The notes beneath the pieces are model-generated. The model had not been told where the DNA came from. It saw only the letters and a program-made list of their open reading frames with translations, and ran no database searches. DNA of 64,000 nucleotides from Scandinavium goeteborgense (GTDB lineage Bacteria > Pseudomonadota > Gammaproteobacteria > Enterobacterales > Enterobacteriaceae). A program made the translations under genes and the position numbers. This document shows, piece by piece, positions 28,145 through 38,361 of the stretch. How positions within the stretch are numbered: the stretch's first letter is position 1; each line of letters begins with the position of its first letter. The stretch is from contig NZ_CP054058.1 of the NCBI RefSeq assembly GCF_003935895.2, forward strand, positions 1,240,001 through 1,304,000, given 5' to 3'.

Positions 28145-29002
28145 ATGAGCGATTCGCAGTTACTGGAAAGAATTACCCTCGAACACCAGGCGATTTCCTT
28201 TAACCGGATGTGGGGTTCCAGTGCGTTGTATTATCACTGGCACCAGTGCGTGGAGTTTCTCTATATTTCGCAGGGCTATGGGATCGTAGTGGTCGACAAT
28301 CAGCATTACACCGCGCGCCCTGGTCGGCTGTTTATCTTTCCGCCGTTTCGGCTGCACAAAGTGCATGTCGATGAAAGCGATCGCAACCATTATCACCGTT
28401 CCACGATGCATATCGAGCAGTCGGCGGTGGAAAGCAACCTGCAACAGTTCCCGCGTTTTCAGGCGCAGTTTGCCCATCTGGCCGCTAGCCATGCGCCAGC
28501 CCTGGCGTACGATCTCAGCGAGCACGCGGAGTATATGGAAACCGTGCTGGCGAATTTCGCTGCGCTCGAATCGAGGGCGCACTACCCGGCAGACGAAGTG
28601 GCGTTCTTAGTGATGCAGATTATGTCGCTGTTGCCCGCATTACCGCAGGCCAGCGCGCCGCAGCAGCAAACCGCGTCGGCGCAAATCATGCAGTGGCTGG
28701 AAGCGCATTACGGTGAGAAGTTTTCGCTGGAGGATTTGGCGCGGGATATTGGGCTTTCCCGCAGCTATACGTCACGCATTTTCCGTCAACAGACCGGCGG
28801 TAGCATTCACGAATATTTGCTCACCCGACGGCTGAAGCGCAGCTGTGATTTACTGCGCACCAGTGAAATGAGCGTCGATGCGATTGCGGCGAAAGTCGGT
28901 TTTCAGGAGGTGACTTACTTCATCACCTGCTTTAAACGGATGATGCGCCAGACGCCGTTGCAGTATCGCAAACAGGCGCAGCAGCGCATTAATCTGCTTT
29001 GA
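28145..29002 (+). CDS. AraC-family transcriptional regulator of the sugar island
   Basis: 285 residues. The N-terminal half is a cupin-like sensing domain ([27 protein letters not shown]). The C-terminal 100 residues form the double [25 protein letters not shown], then the AraC signature ending in [23 protein letters not shown]. Divergent from the DUF2264-permease-GH88 operon and therefore probably its substrate-responsive activator. Its last 14 bp overlap the end of the convergent mnmC gene. Confidence 0.92.
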   Translation: MSDSQLLERITLEHQAISFNRMWGSSALYYHWHQCVEFLYISQGYGIVVVDNQHYTARPGRLFIFPPFRLHKVHVDESDRNHYHRSTMHIEQSAVESNLQQFPRFQAQFAHLAASHAPALAYDLSEHAEYMETVLANFAALESRAHYPADEVAFLVMQIMSLLPALPQASAPQQQTASAQIMQWLEAHYGEKFSLEDLARDIGLSRSYTSRIFRQQTGGSIHEYLLTRRLKRSCDLLRTSEMSVDAIAAKVGFQEVTYFITCFKRMMRQTPLQYRKQAQQRINLL

Positions 29003-30998
29003 TTACCGCTTTGCCTTTCAGCAGTTTACGCACCCACAGCCGGTTCGGATTCAGCGCTGCCAGGGTTCTGGCGTCCAGCGGCAGCGGTTCATGACTCATC
29101 TGTGAAGCCAGAATTTCTGCCAACAGTGGGGCAGAGCACAGGCCGCGTGAACCCAGGCCGCCGAGCATAAACAGGCTGTTATGAATCGGCGCGGATTTGG
29201 CATTGTCGCGATTTTCAGCCAGCGTGGCGTAGGTTTCCAGCGTTTGCGGATAATCCGGCACGTTACCCATCATCGGTAAATGATCGCGAGTGGCGCAGCG
29301 CACGCCGCAGCGGGCTTCGCCGTCGCTGACGTCCACTTCCTGTGCCCACGCGGCGTCCGGGAAGCAGTCGAGCAAACGCTGCCGATTATGCTGCTGATCC
29401 TCTTCGCTGTAGGCCATTTCTGTTTGCCCGCGATGGTAGCTGGCCCCGATGCAGTGCTGCTGGTTGTGCGGATTTTGCGGCGTGAGATAGCCGTCGTAGC
29501 ACAGCACCTGACGGAGTTTCGCCAGTTCCGGCGTGGTCGGAATGTGGCTGACCTGGCCGCCCACCGCCGATACCGGCAGCTCCGCCGTTTGCGAGAACTG
29601 ATTAATCTGATGGCCGTTGGCGAGCACCACGCTGGCGTGATGTTTGGTTTCGTCGTTCGCAAAATGCAGCGCCCAGCCGTTGGCCTGTGCGTCGAGCGTG
29701 TCACAGCGATGATTCCAGTGAACGTTCAGACCATTCTGACAGGCCAGTTCGATAACCGCTGCCGTGAGCTGTGCCGGGCACAGCCAGCCGCCGAGTGGGT
29801 ATTGAATGCCCGCGCAGCCGGTGTCGACGCCAAGCGTGCGCTGCACTTCGGCCTTGTCCACTTCAACCGCAATTTCAGGTGGCAGTGCCAGTTTCAGCAT
29901 CTGAGCAATTTTGTGGCTGCTTTTTTCATCCCAGCCAAGCTGCGTCACGCCGCACCAGTCGTGATCGAACGCCACGGGCAGGGAGTCGTACAGACGGCGC
30001 GCAAAAGTAAATGCCGCCGGGAAGAAGGTTTCCATCGCCGGATCGTGAGCGCTGAGCAGAGGGTAAAGCGCGCCCTGGCGATTGCCGGATGCGCCCTGTG
30101 CCGGAACGCCGTCTTCGCAATACAGCGTGACCTGCCAGCCGCGGCGCAGCAGCGCCAGAGACAGCAGCGCGCTGGCGATACCGCCGCCGATAATCGCCGT
30201 TTCACGGGTTTCGCTTGCGCTGCGGGCAAACCATGGCGCGGTGGCGGTTGCTGGTTGAGAATCATCCCGATACCCGGTCAGCATTTCTCGTTTGCGGCCA
30301 AAGCCTTTGCTCTTTTTCATGCAAAAACCAGCGTCGTTTAAGCCGCGACGCACAAAGCCCGCCGAGGTAAACGTCGCCACCGTGGCGCCGGGGCGCGCCA
30401 GTTTTGCCATCGCGTTAAACAGCGTTGGCGTCCACATATCCGGGTTTTTGGCGGGCGCAAAGCCATCGAGGAACCACGCATCGACCTGCTGATTTAAGGT
30501 GTCATCGAGGGTGTTGACCAGTTCATTAATGTCGCCAAACCACAGATCCAGTGTGACCCGGCCTTCATCGAGTATTACGCGGTGACAGCCGGAAAAAGGC
30601 AGGGGCCATTGCGCCTGTAATTGCCCGGCAAACTCGGCCAGTTCAGGCCAGTGCTGATGAGCAAGTTTCAGGTCGTTCAGGCGCAGCGGGAATTTTTCGA
30701 AACTGATGAAATGCAATCTTTGTAGCGTAGCCTCAGGCTGCGAGTCGCGAAAAGTCTTAAATGCCTGCCAGAGTGTGAGGAAATTCAAACCGGTACCAAA
30801 TCCACTCTCAGCAACCACCAGATGGGATCGGTCGTGAGACGTAAAGCGCTCCGTTAGCCGGTTTCCTCCAAGAAAAACGTATCGGGTCTCTTCCAGTCCG
30901 TTATCATTAGAAAAGTAGACGTCATCAAAATCTCGGGAAACAGGTGTACCCTCATTGTTAAATTCGAGGTTGGCAGGTTGTATGGCGTTTTGTTTCAC
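28989..30998 (-). CDS. mnmC: tRNA 5-methylaminomethyl-2-thiouridine biosynthesis bifunctional protein MnmC
   Basis: Completes the mnm5s2U wobble modification of tRNA. From the GTG at 30998 the product is 669 residues (E. coli 668) and starts (V/M)[18 protein letters not shown]. The frame stays open to 31259, but upstream residues are unrelated and run into the fabB promoter. The N-terminal methyltransferase domain has the SAM motif [17 protein letters not shown] and [17 protein letters not shown]. The C-terminal FAD oxidase domain begins near residue 260 with [17 protein letters not shown] and ends with [17 protein letters not shown]. Divergent from fabB. Confidence 0.95.
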   Translation of the reverse strand: MKQNAIQPANLEFNNEGTPVSRDFDDVYFSNDNGLEETRYVFLGGNRLTERFTSHDRSHLVVAESGFGTGLNFLTLWQAFKTFRDSQPEATLQRLHFISFEKFPLRLNDLKLAHQHWPELAEFAGQLQAQWPLPFSGCHRVILDEGRVTLDLWFGDINELVNTLDDTLNQQVDAWFLDGFAPAKNPDMWTPTLFNAMAKLARPGATVATFTSAGFVRRGLNDAGFCMKKSKGFGRKREMLTGYRDDSQPATATAPWFARSASETRETAIIGGGIASALLSLALLRRGWQVTLYCEDGVPAQGASGNRQGALYPLLSAHDPAMETFFPAAFTFARRLYDSLPVAFDHDWCGVTQLGWDEKSSHKIAQMLKLALPPEIAVEVDKAEVQRTLGVDTGCAGIQYPLGGWLCPAQLTAAVIELACQNGLNVHWNHRCDTLDAQANGWALHFANDETKHHASVVLANGHQINQFSQTAELPVSAVGGQVSHIPTTPELAKLRQVLCYDGYLTPQNPHNQQHCIGASYHRGQTEMAYSEEDQQHNRQRLLDCFPDAAWAQEVDVSDGEARCGVRCATRDHLPMMGNVPDYPQTLETYATLAENRDNAKSAPIHNSLFMLGGLGSRGLCSAPLLAEILASQMSHEPLPLDARTLAALNPNRLWVRKLLKGKAVIKAD

Positions 30999-31073
30999 GT
31001 AAGTTACTCGCAGTGCAAGGCGTCCGGCGATCTTAACGATGTGTGCCGGGTGGCGCAAATTTATACTTAATTT

Positions 31074-31091
31074 GTCTGATCGGACTTGTTC
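31074..31091 (+). promoter_or_regulatory. FadR-like site upstream of fabB
   Basis: GTCTGATCGGACTTGTTC resembles the FadR operator (TGGTCNGACC) with two changes. E. coli fabB is activated by FadR from a site in this position, next to the FabR palindrome. Confidence 0.6.
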
Positions 31092-31109
31092 AGCGTACAA
31101 GTGTACGCT
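31092..31109. promoter_or_regulatory. FabR operator upstream of fabB
   Basis: Perfect 18-bp palindrome AGCGTACA-AG-TGTACGCT, the known FabR (unsaturated fatty-acid repressor) site type found at E. coli fabB, 50 bp before the start codon. Confidence 0.82.
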
Positions 31110-31158
31110 ATTGTGCGACTCGAAACTTAAAATAGTATATGACTTACAGAGGTATTGA

Positions 31159-32376
31159 ATGAAACGTGCAGTGATTACTGGCCTGGGCATCGTTTCCAGC
31201 ATCGGTAGCAACCAGCAGGAAGTCCTGGAATCTCTGCGTGAAGGACGCTCGGGGATCACTTTCTCTCAAGAATTCAAAGATTCTGGTATGCGTAGCCACG
31301 TATGGGGTAACGTCAAACTGGACACCACCGGTCTGATCGACCGTAAAGTGGTCCGTTTCATGAACGATGCCTCTATCTATGCTTACCTCTCAATGCAGCA
31401 GGCTGTTGAAGATGCTGGTTTGAAAGAAGACGTTTATCAGAACAACCCACGCGTGGGCCTGATTGCAGGTTCCGGTGGTTCGTCTAAATCTCAGGTATTC
31501 GGCGCAGACGCAATGCGTAGCCCGCGTGGCCTGAAAGCGGTCGGTCCTTACGTTGTGACCAAAGCGATGGCGTCTGCGGTTTCCGCATGTCTCGCAACCC
31601 CCTTCAAAATTCACGGTGTGAACTACTCCATCAGCTCCGCTTGTGCGACTTCTGCACACTGCATCGGCAGCGCGGTTGAGCAAATTCAGCTGGGCAAACA
31701 GGACATCGTATTTGCTGGCGGCGGCGAAGAGCTGTGCTGGGAAATGGCCTGTGAGTTCGACGCGATGGGCGCACTGTCTACCAAATATAACGAAACCCCA
31801 GAAAAAGCGTCCCGTACCTATGATGCGAGCCGTGACGGTTTCGTTATCGCAGGCGGCGGCGGTATGGTTGTGGTTGAAGAGCTGGAACACGCTCTGGCAC
31901 GTGGCGCACACATCTACGCAGAAGTGGTTGGCTACGGCGCAACCTCTGATGGCGCAGACATGGTTGCTCCTTCTGGTGAAGGCGCAGTACGCTGCATGAA
32001 GCTGGCGATGGACGGTGTTGATTCTCCAATCGACTACCTGAACTCCCACGGGACTTCTACGCCAGTGGGCGACGTGAAAGAACTGGGCGCAATCCGTGAA
32101 GTCTTCGGTGACAACACGCCAGCGATTTCCGCGACCAAAGCAATGACCGGTCACTCTCTGGGTGCCGCAGGCGTTCAGGAAGCAATCTACTCTCTGCTGA
32201 TGCTGGAACACGGCTTCGTTGCCCCAAGCATCAACATCGATGAGATGGACGAGAAGGCCGAAGGCCTGAACATCGTGACTAAGCCGACCGAACGTCAACT
32301 GAACACCGTGATGTCCAACAGCTTCGGCTTCGGTGGCACCAACGCCACGCTGGTTATGCGTAAGCTGAAAGCGTAA
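31159..32376 (+). CDS. fabB: 3-oxoacyl-[acyl-carrier-protein] synthase I FabB
   Basis: Condensing enzyme required for unsaturated fatty-acid elongation. 405 residues (E. coli 406). The catalytic cysteine is in [16 protein letters not shown] around residue 163; the two histidines are in [12 protein letters not shown] and [12 protein letters not shown]. Start behind AGAGG. Monocistronic, with a strong terminator 20 bp downstream, and controlled by FabR and FadR-type sites upstream. Confidence 0.97.
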   Translation: MKRAVITGLGIVSSIGSNQQEVLESLREGRSGITFSQEFKDSGMRSHVWGNVKLDTTGLIDRKVVRFMNDASIYAYLSMQQAVEDAGLKEDVYQNNPRVGLIAGSGGSSKSQVFGADAMRSPRGLKAVGPYVVTKAMASAVSACLATPFKIHGVNYSISSACATSAHCIGSAVEQIQLGKQDIVFAGGGEELCWEMACEFDAMGALSTKYNETPEKASRTYDASRDGFVIAGGGGMVVVEELEHALARGAHIYAEVVGYGATSDGADMVAPSGEGAVRCMKLAMDGVDSPIDYLNSHGTSTPVGDVKELGAIREVFGDNTPAISATKAMTGHSLGAAGVQEAIYSLLMLEHGFVAPSINIDEMDEKAEGLNIVTKPTERQLNTVMSNSFGFGGTNATLVMRKLKA

Positions 32377-32395
32377 TTAATACGCCAGATGAATG

Positions 32396-32422
32396 AAAGG
32401 AGCCGAAAGGCTCCTTTTTTTT
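32396..32422 (+). terminator. Intrinsic terminator of fabB
   Basis: AAAGGAGCC, tetraloop GAAA, GGCTCCTTT and further Ts, 20 bp after the fabB stop. Confidence 0.92.
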
Positions 32423-32593
32423 GCCCGTGATTCAGCATTGACAGCCACGGCGATTCGCAGGCAAACTTCAGCCCTAACATTGTCATCGCGATAATGCGTA
32501 AGCGTTTAACGTCATCCAACGCACCTTAATCCTGATGTTCAGGTAGAGGGGGCGTGGCATTTCCCCGCCTTACTCTGCGTTATGGAGTAATGC

Positions 32594-33769
32594 ATGTCTG
32601 CAGTAACAGAATCTGTAAAAACCTCTTCAGCGAATACCTCGCTGTTTCGCATCGCCTTTGCGGTGTTCCTCACCTATATGACCGTGGGCTTGCCTTTGCC
32701 GGTCATTCCGCTGTTTGTGCATAACGAACTTGGCTACGGCAACATGATGGTCGGTTTTGCCGTCGGTATTCAATTCCTCGCCACCGTTTTAACGCGCGGC
32801 TATGCCGGGCGTCTGGCCGATCAGCGCGGGGCGAAGCGCTCTGCGTTGCAGGGAATGTTCGCCTGTGGACTGGCGGGCGGTGCGTGGCTGTTGGCGGCCC
32901 TGCTGCCGATGGGTGCCGAAGGCAAATTTGCCCTGCTGGTGGTCGGGCGTCTGATCCTCGGCTTTGGTGAAAGCCAACTGCTGACCGGGACGTTAACCTG
33001 GGGCATGGGGCTTGTGGGGCCAACGCGTTCCGGCAAAGTGATGTCATGGAACGGGATGGCGATTTACGGCGCGCTGGCGGCCGGTGCGCCGCTGGGCTTA
33101 CTCATTCACAGCCATTTCGGCTATGCCGCACTGGCGGGAACCACCATGGTGTTGCCGCTGCTGGCCTGGGCGTTTAACGGTTCGGTGCGTAAAGTGCCAG
33201 CGCATGCCGGCGAGCGTCCGTCTCTGTGGAGCGTGGTCGGGCTTATCTGGAAGCCGGGTATGGGTCTGGCCTTACAGGGCGTGGGCTTTGCGGTGATCGG
33301 CACCTTTATTTCGCTCTATTTTATGAGTCACGGCTGGGCAATGGCGGGCTTTACGTTGACCGCTTTTGGCGGCGCGTTCGTGCTGATGCGTATTCTGTTT
33401 GGCTGGATGCCGGACCGTTTCGGCGGGGTGAAAGTGGCAACGGTTTCACTGCTGGTGGAAACGGTAGGTCTGCTCCTGCTGTGGCAGGCGCCAAATGCCT
33501 GGGTTGCGCTGGCAGGTGCGGCATTAACCGGGGCCGGTTGTTCGCTTATCTTCCCGGCGCTGGGCGTTGAGGTCGTGAAGCGCGTACCGCAGCAGGTACG
33601 CGGCACGGCGCTTGGCGGCTATGCCGCGTTTCAGGATATCTCATACGGCGTAACCGGGCCGCTCGCAGGGCTGCTTGCGACCTCGTTTGGTTACTCGTCG
33701 GTGTTTCTGGCCGGCGCGATTTCCGCCGTCGTCGGGATTGTGGTCACGCTAATTTCTTTCCGTAAATAG
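32594..33769 (+). CDS. yfcJ: YfcJ, MFS transporter (UPF0226)
   Basis: 391-residue inner-membrane major facilitator with 12 predicted helices. The A-motif-like loop [17 protein letters not shown] lies between helices 2 and 3, and a second-half equivalent [14 protein letters not shown] is present. E. coli YfcJ is an uncharacterised efflux-type transporter; a role with sugars or drugs is not proven. Monocistronic. The stop lies 2 bp from the stop of the convergent GntR gene, an unusually tight junction. Confidence 0.92.
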   Translation: MSAVTESVKTSSANTSLFRIAFAVFLTYMTVGLPLPVIPLFVHNELGYGNMMVGFAVGIQFLATVLTRGYAGRLADQRGAKRSALQGMFACGLAGGAWLLAALLPMGAEGKFALLVVGRLILGFGESQLLTGTLTWGMGLVGPTRSGKVMSWNGMAIYGALAAGAPLGLLIHSHFGYAALAGTTMVLPLLAWAFNGSVRKVPAHAGERPSLWSVVGLIWKPGMGLALQGVGFAVIGTFISLYFMSHGWAMAGFTLTAFGGAFVLMRILFGWMPDRFGGVKVATVSLLVETVGLLLLWQAPNAWVALAGAALTGAGCSLIFPALGVEVVKRVPQQVRGTALGGYAAFQDISYGVTGPLAGLLATSFGYSSVFLAGAISAVVGIVVTLISFRK

Positions 33770-33771
33770 CG

Positions 33772-34509
33772 CTACTGCCCGGCCTTCTGTAACTGAAGGC
33801 CGGGCACTGTCTGGCGCGGCAAATAATACTTCACCTGAAATTCAAAGATGTTGGTGTAGAGAATGGAGTAATCGATTGGCTGGTGATATTCATCCACCGC
33901 CTGAGTTTGCATTCTGATTATGGGATCTTTGGCGCTGATATGCAGCAGTCTGGCCTGTTCAGGTGAGGGCAGCACCGGAATGATAGATTCATAGCACCCC
34001 TCAATTTTTACCCCGCATTCTTTTTCTATATAGGCATATTTTGATTTCTGCATGTGGCCAATCGTGAGGTCAGGGAAGCGGGTGACCGATAGCCAGGTCT
34101 CTTCTAACTGCATGGCAATATTATCGATAAAGCGTAACCGTTTTGCGTAATAAACGGCTTCACAGGGCGGTAACCGGAGGGCGTTGGCAATATCTTCTGA
34201 GGCTGCCTGTAATTCAAACTTAAGAATGCGGCTGGAGGGCGTTTTTCCTTCATTACGGGCTATTTCGGTGAAGCTATCGAGGTGGGTGACCGATGCCTGA
34301 AAATGCTTATTTTTAACCCATGTCCCGGCGCCATGCTTGCGCTCAATAAGTCCGTCCTGCTCAAGCACTGCCAGTGCCTTACGCAGCGTATTGCGAGAGA
34401 CTTTATAATATTCCGCTAATTCTTTCTCTGCTGGCAGTAGATCGCCAATGTTGTACAGCGGGCCATTAATCTTAATCTTTAAAAGATTGACGATATTTTG
34501 GTAAACCAC
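33772..34509 (-). CDS. GntR-family (UTRA) transcriptional regulator
   Basis: 245 residues from the GTG at 34509, which has GGAGG 7 nt upstream; a frame reaching back to an ATG at 34572 has no SD and adds unrelated residues. Wing-HTH at residues about 10-70 (LLPAEKELAEYYKVSRNTLRKALAVLEQDGLIERKHGAGTWV), then a UTRA effector domain ending YYLPRQTVPGLQLQKAGQ. UTRA regulators sense sugar phosphates. Divergent from a PTS EIIC gene, which is its likely target. Neither gene is present at the E. coli locus. Confidence 0.9.
   Translation of the reverse strand: MVYQNIVNLLKIKINGPLYNIGDLLPAEKELAEYYKVSRNTLRKALAVLEQDGLIERKHGAGTWVKNKHFQASVTHLDSFTEIARNEGKTPSSRILKFELQAASEDIANALRLPPCEAVYYAKRLRFIDNIAMQLEETWLSVTRFPDLTIGHMQKSKYAYIEKECGVKIEGCYESIIPVLPSPEQARLLHISAKDPIIRMQTQAVDEYHQPIDYSILYTNIFEFQVKYYLPRQTVPGLQLQKAGQ
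33777..33805. terminator. Perfect 11-bp hairpin at the yfcJ/GntR junction
   Basis: GCCCGGCCTTC, loop TGTAACT, GAAGGCCGGGC, starting 7 bp after the yfcJ stop and lying inside the last codons of the convergent GntR gene. It has no T-run, so it may act as an RNA stabiliser or a weak terminator. Confidence 0.45.
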
Positions 34510-34710
34510 TTTTGAACCTCCATAATCCCTTTGGAAACATTGCGTTACTTGGGTGTTATTGCAGGTTTGCATCTACTTGTTCAGTTTCAGCATTCTTTTT
34601 GCATCACTTTTTTACCGCTAACTGTGATCAACGCTGAAATCGGGAAAATATGTTATGCGTAAAGTCAGCGTCAATTATGGCTAATGTATCACGACAAATA
34701 AGGGTTAATA

Positions 34711-36040
34711 ATGCGTTTTATGGATGCTTTTGAGCGTGGCATGGAGAAGATTCTTGTCCCCATTGCGATTAAATTAAATTCCCAGATCCACATTTCGGCT
34801 ATTCGGGATGCCTTTATTCTGTCATTTCCAATAGTGATGGCGAGTTCGCTGATCATTCTGATTAATTTTGCGATTCTGTCTCCGGACGGCTTTATTGCCA
34901 GTGTTTTGCATTTAGGGGACTTCTTCCCACATCTGGCTGACGCCCAGCAGATTTTTACCCCGGTAATGAACGGGTCGGTCAATATCATGGCGATTCTTAT
35001 TACCTTCCTGGTAGCGCGTAATATTGCCGTTAGTTATCATCAGGATGAATTACTCTGCGGGTTGACCGCCATTGGGACGTTTTTCGTCGCGTATACGCCT
35101 TATACCATTATTGATGGCCAGGCTTATCTGACCATCAAATATCTCGGGCCACAGGGATTGTTTGTCGCGATTATCGTTGCTGTGGTCTCGAGTGAGCTTT
35201 TTTGCCGTCTGGCGCGTAATCCCAGAGTGACAATCACTATGCCTGATGCGGTGCCGCCTGCGGTGGCCCGCTCATTTAAGGTGCTCCTGCCGATTATTTT
35301 TGTGATGGTCTTTTTCTCAGTCATCAACTATCTGCTGACCCGTATTTCGCCTAATGGTCTGAACGATCTTATCTATAACCTGATTCAGGCCCCGTTAAAG
35401 AATATGGGAACCAATATCGTGACCGTATTGGTGCTGGGCGTAGTGTCGAACTTTCTGTGGGTGCTTGGGATCCATGGTCCGAATACTGTGGCGGCCATCC
35501 GGGAAGCCATTTTCTCTGAGGCCAATCTGGAAAACCTCTCTTATGCGGCGTCACACGGTAGCACCTGGGGGGGCGCCTTATCCGATAACCTGGACTGGTA
35601 TTAATGATGCTTTCGCCAACAGTGGCGGCTCCGGGATGACGTTGGGCTTGCTGCTGGCGATCTTTATAGCTTCACGGCGCCAGGATTATCGCGACCTGGC
35701 GAAAATGGCGTTTGTTCCAGGGCTATTTAATATCAACGAGCCGGTGATGTTTGGCTTGCCGGTGGTGCTCAATCCTATCCTGATCGTGCCGTTTATCCTG
35801 GTGCCATTCGTTAATTCGCTGATCGGCTATTTATTCATTACGCTCGAGTTTATTCCGCCCATCGCTTATGCCGTTCCGTGGACCACGCCTGGCCCACTTA
35901 TCGCTTTCTTTGGCACCGGAGGTAACTGGCTGGCGCTCGTCGTGGGCCTCCTGTGTCTGGCCGTGTCCACGCTGATTTACTTACCGTTTGTCATTGCCGC
36001 CAACAGGGTTAATAGCGGTCAGACGGTAGAGAGTGATTGA
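34711..36040 (+). pseudogene. PTS lactose/cellobiose-type EIIC permease, frameshifted
   Basis: The first 297 codons (34711-35604) encode an EIIC of the CelB type: MRFMDAFERGMEKILVPIA, multiple membrane helices, and the HGPNTVAAIRE substrate-site segment. Translation then runs to a TAA at 35602. The rest of the family sequence (APYPITWTGINDAFANSGGS to the C-terminus, with the FNINEPVMFGLPVVLNP motif) continues in another frame to 36040. The switch is in a run of seven Gs at 35567-35573; six Gs would join both parts into 442 residues, the family length. Probably a slippage mutation or sequencing error. No EIIA or EIIB gene lies nearby. Confidence 0.85.
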
Positions 36041-36049
36041 GCTGAGGCG

Positions 36050-37051
36050 TTACAGCATCAGCCACAGCAAGCCAAACACCACCACCAGGATGACCAGCAT
36101 TAGACCTGGGCGGGCTGACATCGCCTTCATGTTCTCGATGAACGGCGTGAACGGGTTAAAGATCGGCTGAATATAACGGGTGTCGACGGTGTCCTGAGCG
36201 CGTTCGACGCGCTTGAGGAACACCTGATTCAACAGATCCTGCACCTGTGCCTGGGTTAACACCGTTTGTGGCGTCGCCTGCCAGGCTTGCTGGGCATAGT
36301 CGCGTAGAGCGTTAAACTCCTGCGTTTCCATCGGCTGTTTCAGCGCCGCTTGCAGCGAGTTCAGCGTCGGTGCTTTCTGGTCGCTCAGCGTCTGACGCGC
36401 CTGCAGCCAGGTCATCAGCTGGTTGAAGTGTTTCGCCGGGATGAGATCGCCGGTTTTCACCCCTGATAGCTCAAGCATCGACTGCCAAATCATCTTGCTG
36501 GATTCCCCGGTCGCCGCGGCGACTTTAGTCACCATTTGATTCAGCGTGTGGTGCTCGGCAGGCAGTAACGACCTGTCCGTTGCCGGGCGCTGTTGCGGTT
36601 GCGGAATGGCCAGTTCGTTGTTTTGCAGAAGCTGCAGGACATTTTTAAGCTGATCGGGGGTCAGCTGGCTTAACGTTGTGTGGCCATATTGCTGGCGAAT
36701 AAAATCACTCACCGCCTGACGGTTATTGCCCTGGCTCAGCAGTTCGGTCAACTGGGCGACAATCTGGCGCACTTCGTGAGTCTGCTGGGCGTTGACCAGT
36801 CGCTGGTTGAGGTTCTGTTCCGCCGCAGGGAAGTGCCTTGAGAGCAGCTGCGCATCATTCTTCAGACCCAAATCGTGTTTCATCCCGGCCCATACCCCAG
36901 CGCTTTGCTGAGACGTCAGCGCGACAAGACGCGTGATCAGCCGTTCGAGTACGGTACGCTGCTGGGTGGAGAGCGGTTGCTCGCCGATGTGACTCGTCGT
37001 TGCTGCTTCCCCCGGAGGGCGGGCGGGCACGCCTGAAATAGGTTGCGTCAT
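36050..37051 (-). CDS. flk: Flk, flagellar hook-length/FlgM secretion control protein
   Basis: 333 residues, close to E. coli Flk (331). The N-terminus is Pro-rich (MTQPISGVPARPPGEA), followed by a long helical Gln-rich body (LSSQQRT-type and VIPQPQQRPATDRSLLPAEH segments) and a single C-terminal membrane anchor (LMLVILVVVFGLLWLML), fitting a tail-anchored inner-membrane protein with its body in the cytoplasm. In Salmonella Flk prevents premature FlgM export before ring completion. Convergent with the EIIC pseudogene, divergent from pdxB. Confidence 0.93.
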   Translation of the reverse strand: MTQPISGVPARPPGEAATTSHIGEQPLSTQQRTVLERLITRLVALTSQQSAGVWAGMKHDLGLKNDAQLLSRHFPAAEQNLNQRLVNAQQTHEVRQIVAQLTELLSQGNNRQAVSDFIRQQYGHTTLSQLTPDQLKNVLQLLQNNELAIPQPQQRPATDRSLLPAEHHTLNQMVTKVAAATGESSKMIWQSMLELSGVKTGDLIPAKHFNQLMTWLQARQTLSDQKAPTLNSLQAALKQPMETQEFNALRDYAQQAWQATPQTVLTQAQVQDLLNQVFLKRVERAQDTVDTRYIQPIFNPFTPFIENMKAMSARPGLMLVILVVVFGLLWLML

Positions 37052-37156
37052 GATAAATCCTGAATGTCCGTCGGTGTTCTCAAGGCTCAGTGTTCCTGGC
37101 CGCGAGATTATGGCACACTTCCCCGGTTAACTCTCGTTCCAGACAGGTACTGTACC

Positions 37157-38293
37157 GTGAAAATCCTTGTTGATGAAAATATGCCCTATGCCCGCGAGCT
37201 GTTCAGCCGTTTGGGTGATGTAAAGGCGGTCCCTGGCCGTCCAATTCCACAGCATGAGCTGGATGATGCCGATGCGCTAATGGTGCGCTCAGTCACCAAA
37301 GTGAATGAGGCGCTGCTGGCCGGGAAGGGGATTAAATTCGTGGGTACCGCAACGGCGGGTACCGACCATGTCGATGAGAAGTGGCTGGCGCAGGCTGGAA
37401 TCGGTTTTTCTGCCGCCCCCGGCTGCAATGCCATCGCGGTGGTGGAATACGTATTTTCATCCCTGCTGATGCTGGCCGAGCGTGATGGTTTTGCGCTGGC
37501 TGACCGCACCGTCGGGATCGTCGGCGTGGGTAACGTCGGGGGGCGTTTGCAAAAACGTCTCGAGGCGTTGGGGATCCGCACCTTATTATGCGATCCACCG
37601 CGGGCTGATCGCGGCGACGAAGGTGATTTCCGCAGCCTCGACGAGCTGGTGCAGAACGCCGATATTCTGACTTTCCATACACCGCTGTTTAAAGACGGGC
37701 CTTATAAGTCGCTGCATCTGGCCGATGACGCGCTGATTTCACGCCTCAAGCCTGGCACTATTCTGATAAATGCCTGCCGTGGACCGGTGGTGGATAATGC
37801 CGCGCTGCTCAAATGCTTACAGGCAGGGCAGGATTTAAGCGTGGTGCTGGACGTCTGGGAGCCGGAGCCTGAACTCAATACCGAACTGCTGTCGCGCGTT
37901 GATATCGGCACCGCACACATTGCGGGCTATACGCTGGAAGGCAAAGCGCGCGGCACCACGCAGGTGTTTGAGGCCTACAGCGAGTTTATCGGCAATCGCC
38001 ATCAGGTGTCGCTGGATACGCTGCTGCCTGCGCCGGAATTTGGCCGCATTACGCTGCATGGCCCGCTCGATCAGGCGACGCTAAAAAGGCTGGTGCATTT
38101 GGTGTATGATGTGCGCCGCGATGATGCGCCGCTGCGGAAAGTGGCGGGTATTCCTGGCGAGTTCGACAAACTGCGTAAAAACTATTCTGAACGCCGTGAG
38201 TGGTCTTCGCTGAACGTCCTGTGTGACGATGAGCAGGCTGCCGTTCTGCTCAAAAATCTGGGATTCAACGCCGTTCATCACGCAGCGCGTTAA
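37157..38293 (+). CDS. pdxB: Erythronate-4-phosphate dehydrogenase PdxB
   Basis: NAD-dependent dehydrogenase of pyridoxal-phosphate synthesis: oxidises 4-phosphoerythronate. The GTG at 37157 gives (V/M)[19 protein letters not shown] and 378 residues, as in E. coli; an upstream open frame to 37064 is not homologous. D-2-hydroxyacid dehydrogenase features: NAD motif [20 protein letters not shown] near residue 118, arginine in [15 protein letters not shown], glutamate in [10 protein letters not shown], and histidine in [16 protein letters not shown]. The C-terminal PdxB dimerisation domain is intact. Usually cotranscribed with usg. Confidence 0.96.
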   Translation: MKILVDENMPYARELFSRLGDVKAVPGRPIPQHELDDADALMVRSVTKVNEALLAGKGIKFVGTATAGTDHVDEKWLAQAGIGFSAAPGCNAIAVVEYVFSSLLMLAERDGFALADRTVGIVGVGNVGGRLQKRLEALGIRTLLCDPPRADRGDEGDFRSLDELVQNADILTFHTPLFKDGPYKSLHLADDALISRLKPGTILINACRGPVVDNAALLKCLQAGQDLSVVLDVWEPEPELNTELLSRVDIGTAHIAGYTLEGKARGTTQVFEAYSEFIGNRHQVSLDTLLPAPEFGRITLHGPLDQATLKRLVHLVYDVRRDDAPLRKVAGIPGEFDKLRKNYSERREWSSLNVLCDDEQAAVLLKNLGFNAVHHAAR

Positions 38294-38307
38294 TGTCTTC
38301 TTAATAC

Positions 38308-38339
38308 GCCCGGCCAGATCCTCTGGCGGGGCGGCTATT
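38308..38339 (+). terminator. Possible terminator/attenuator between pdxB and usg
   Basis: GCCC-g-GCCAG, loop ATCCT, CTGGC-g-GGGC (stem 38308-38332), then GGCTATTTTTA. One symmetric mismatch and a delayed T-run make it a moderate terminator in the pdxB-usg gap. Confidence 0.5.
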
Positions 38340-38361
38340 TTTATTTCTGGAGTAAACCACC

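Noticed and set aside
29280-30341. 353-codon plus-strand frame inside mnmC
   Set aside because: Antisense to mnmC; the peptide shows no domain and mirrors mnmC codon bias.
31000-31259. N-terminal extension of mnmC into fabB
   Set aside because: The added residues would overlap the fabB promoter and coding start and have no homology.
35560-35604. Programmed ribosomal frameshift in the EIIC gene
   Set aside because: The shift needed is at a plain G7 run without a recognisable slippery heptamer plus downstream stimulatory structure, and PTS EIIC genes are not known to use recoding. A slippage mutation or a sequencing error is simpler.
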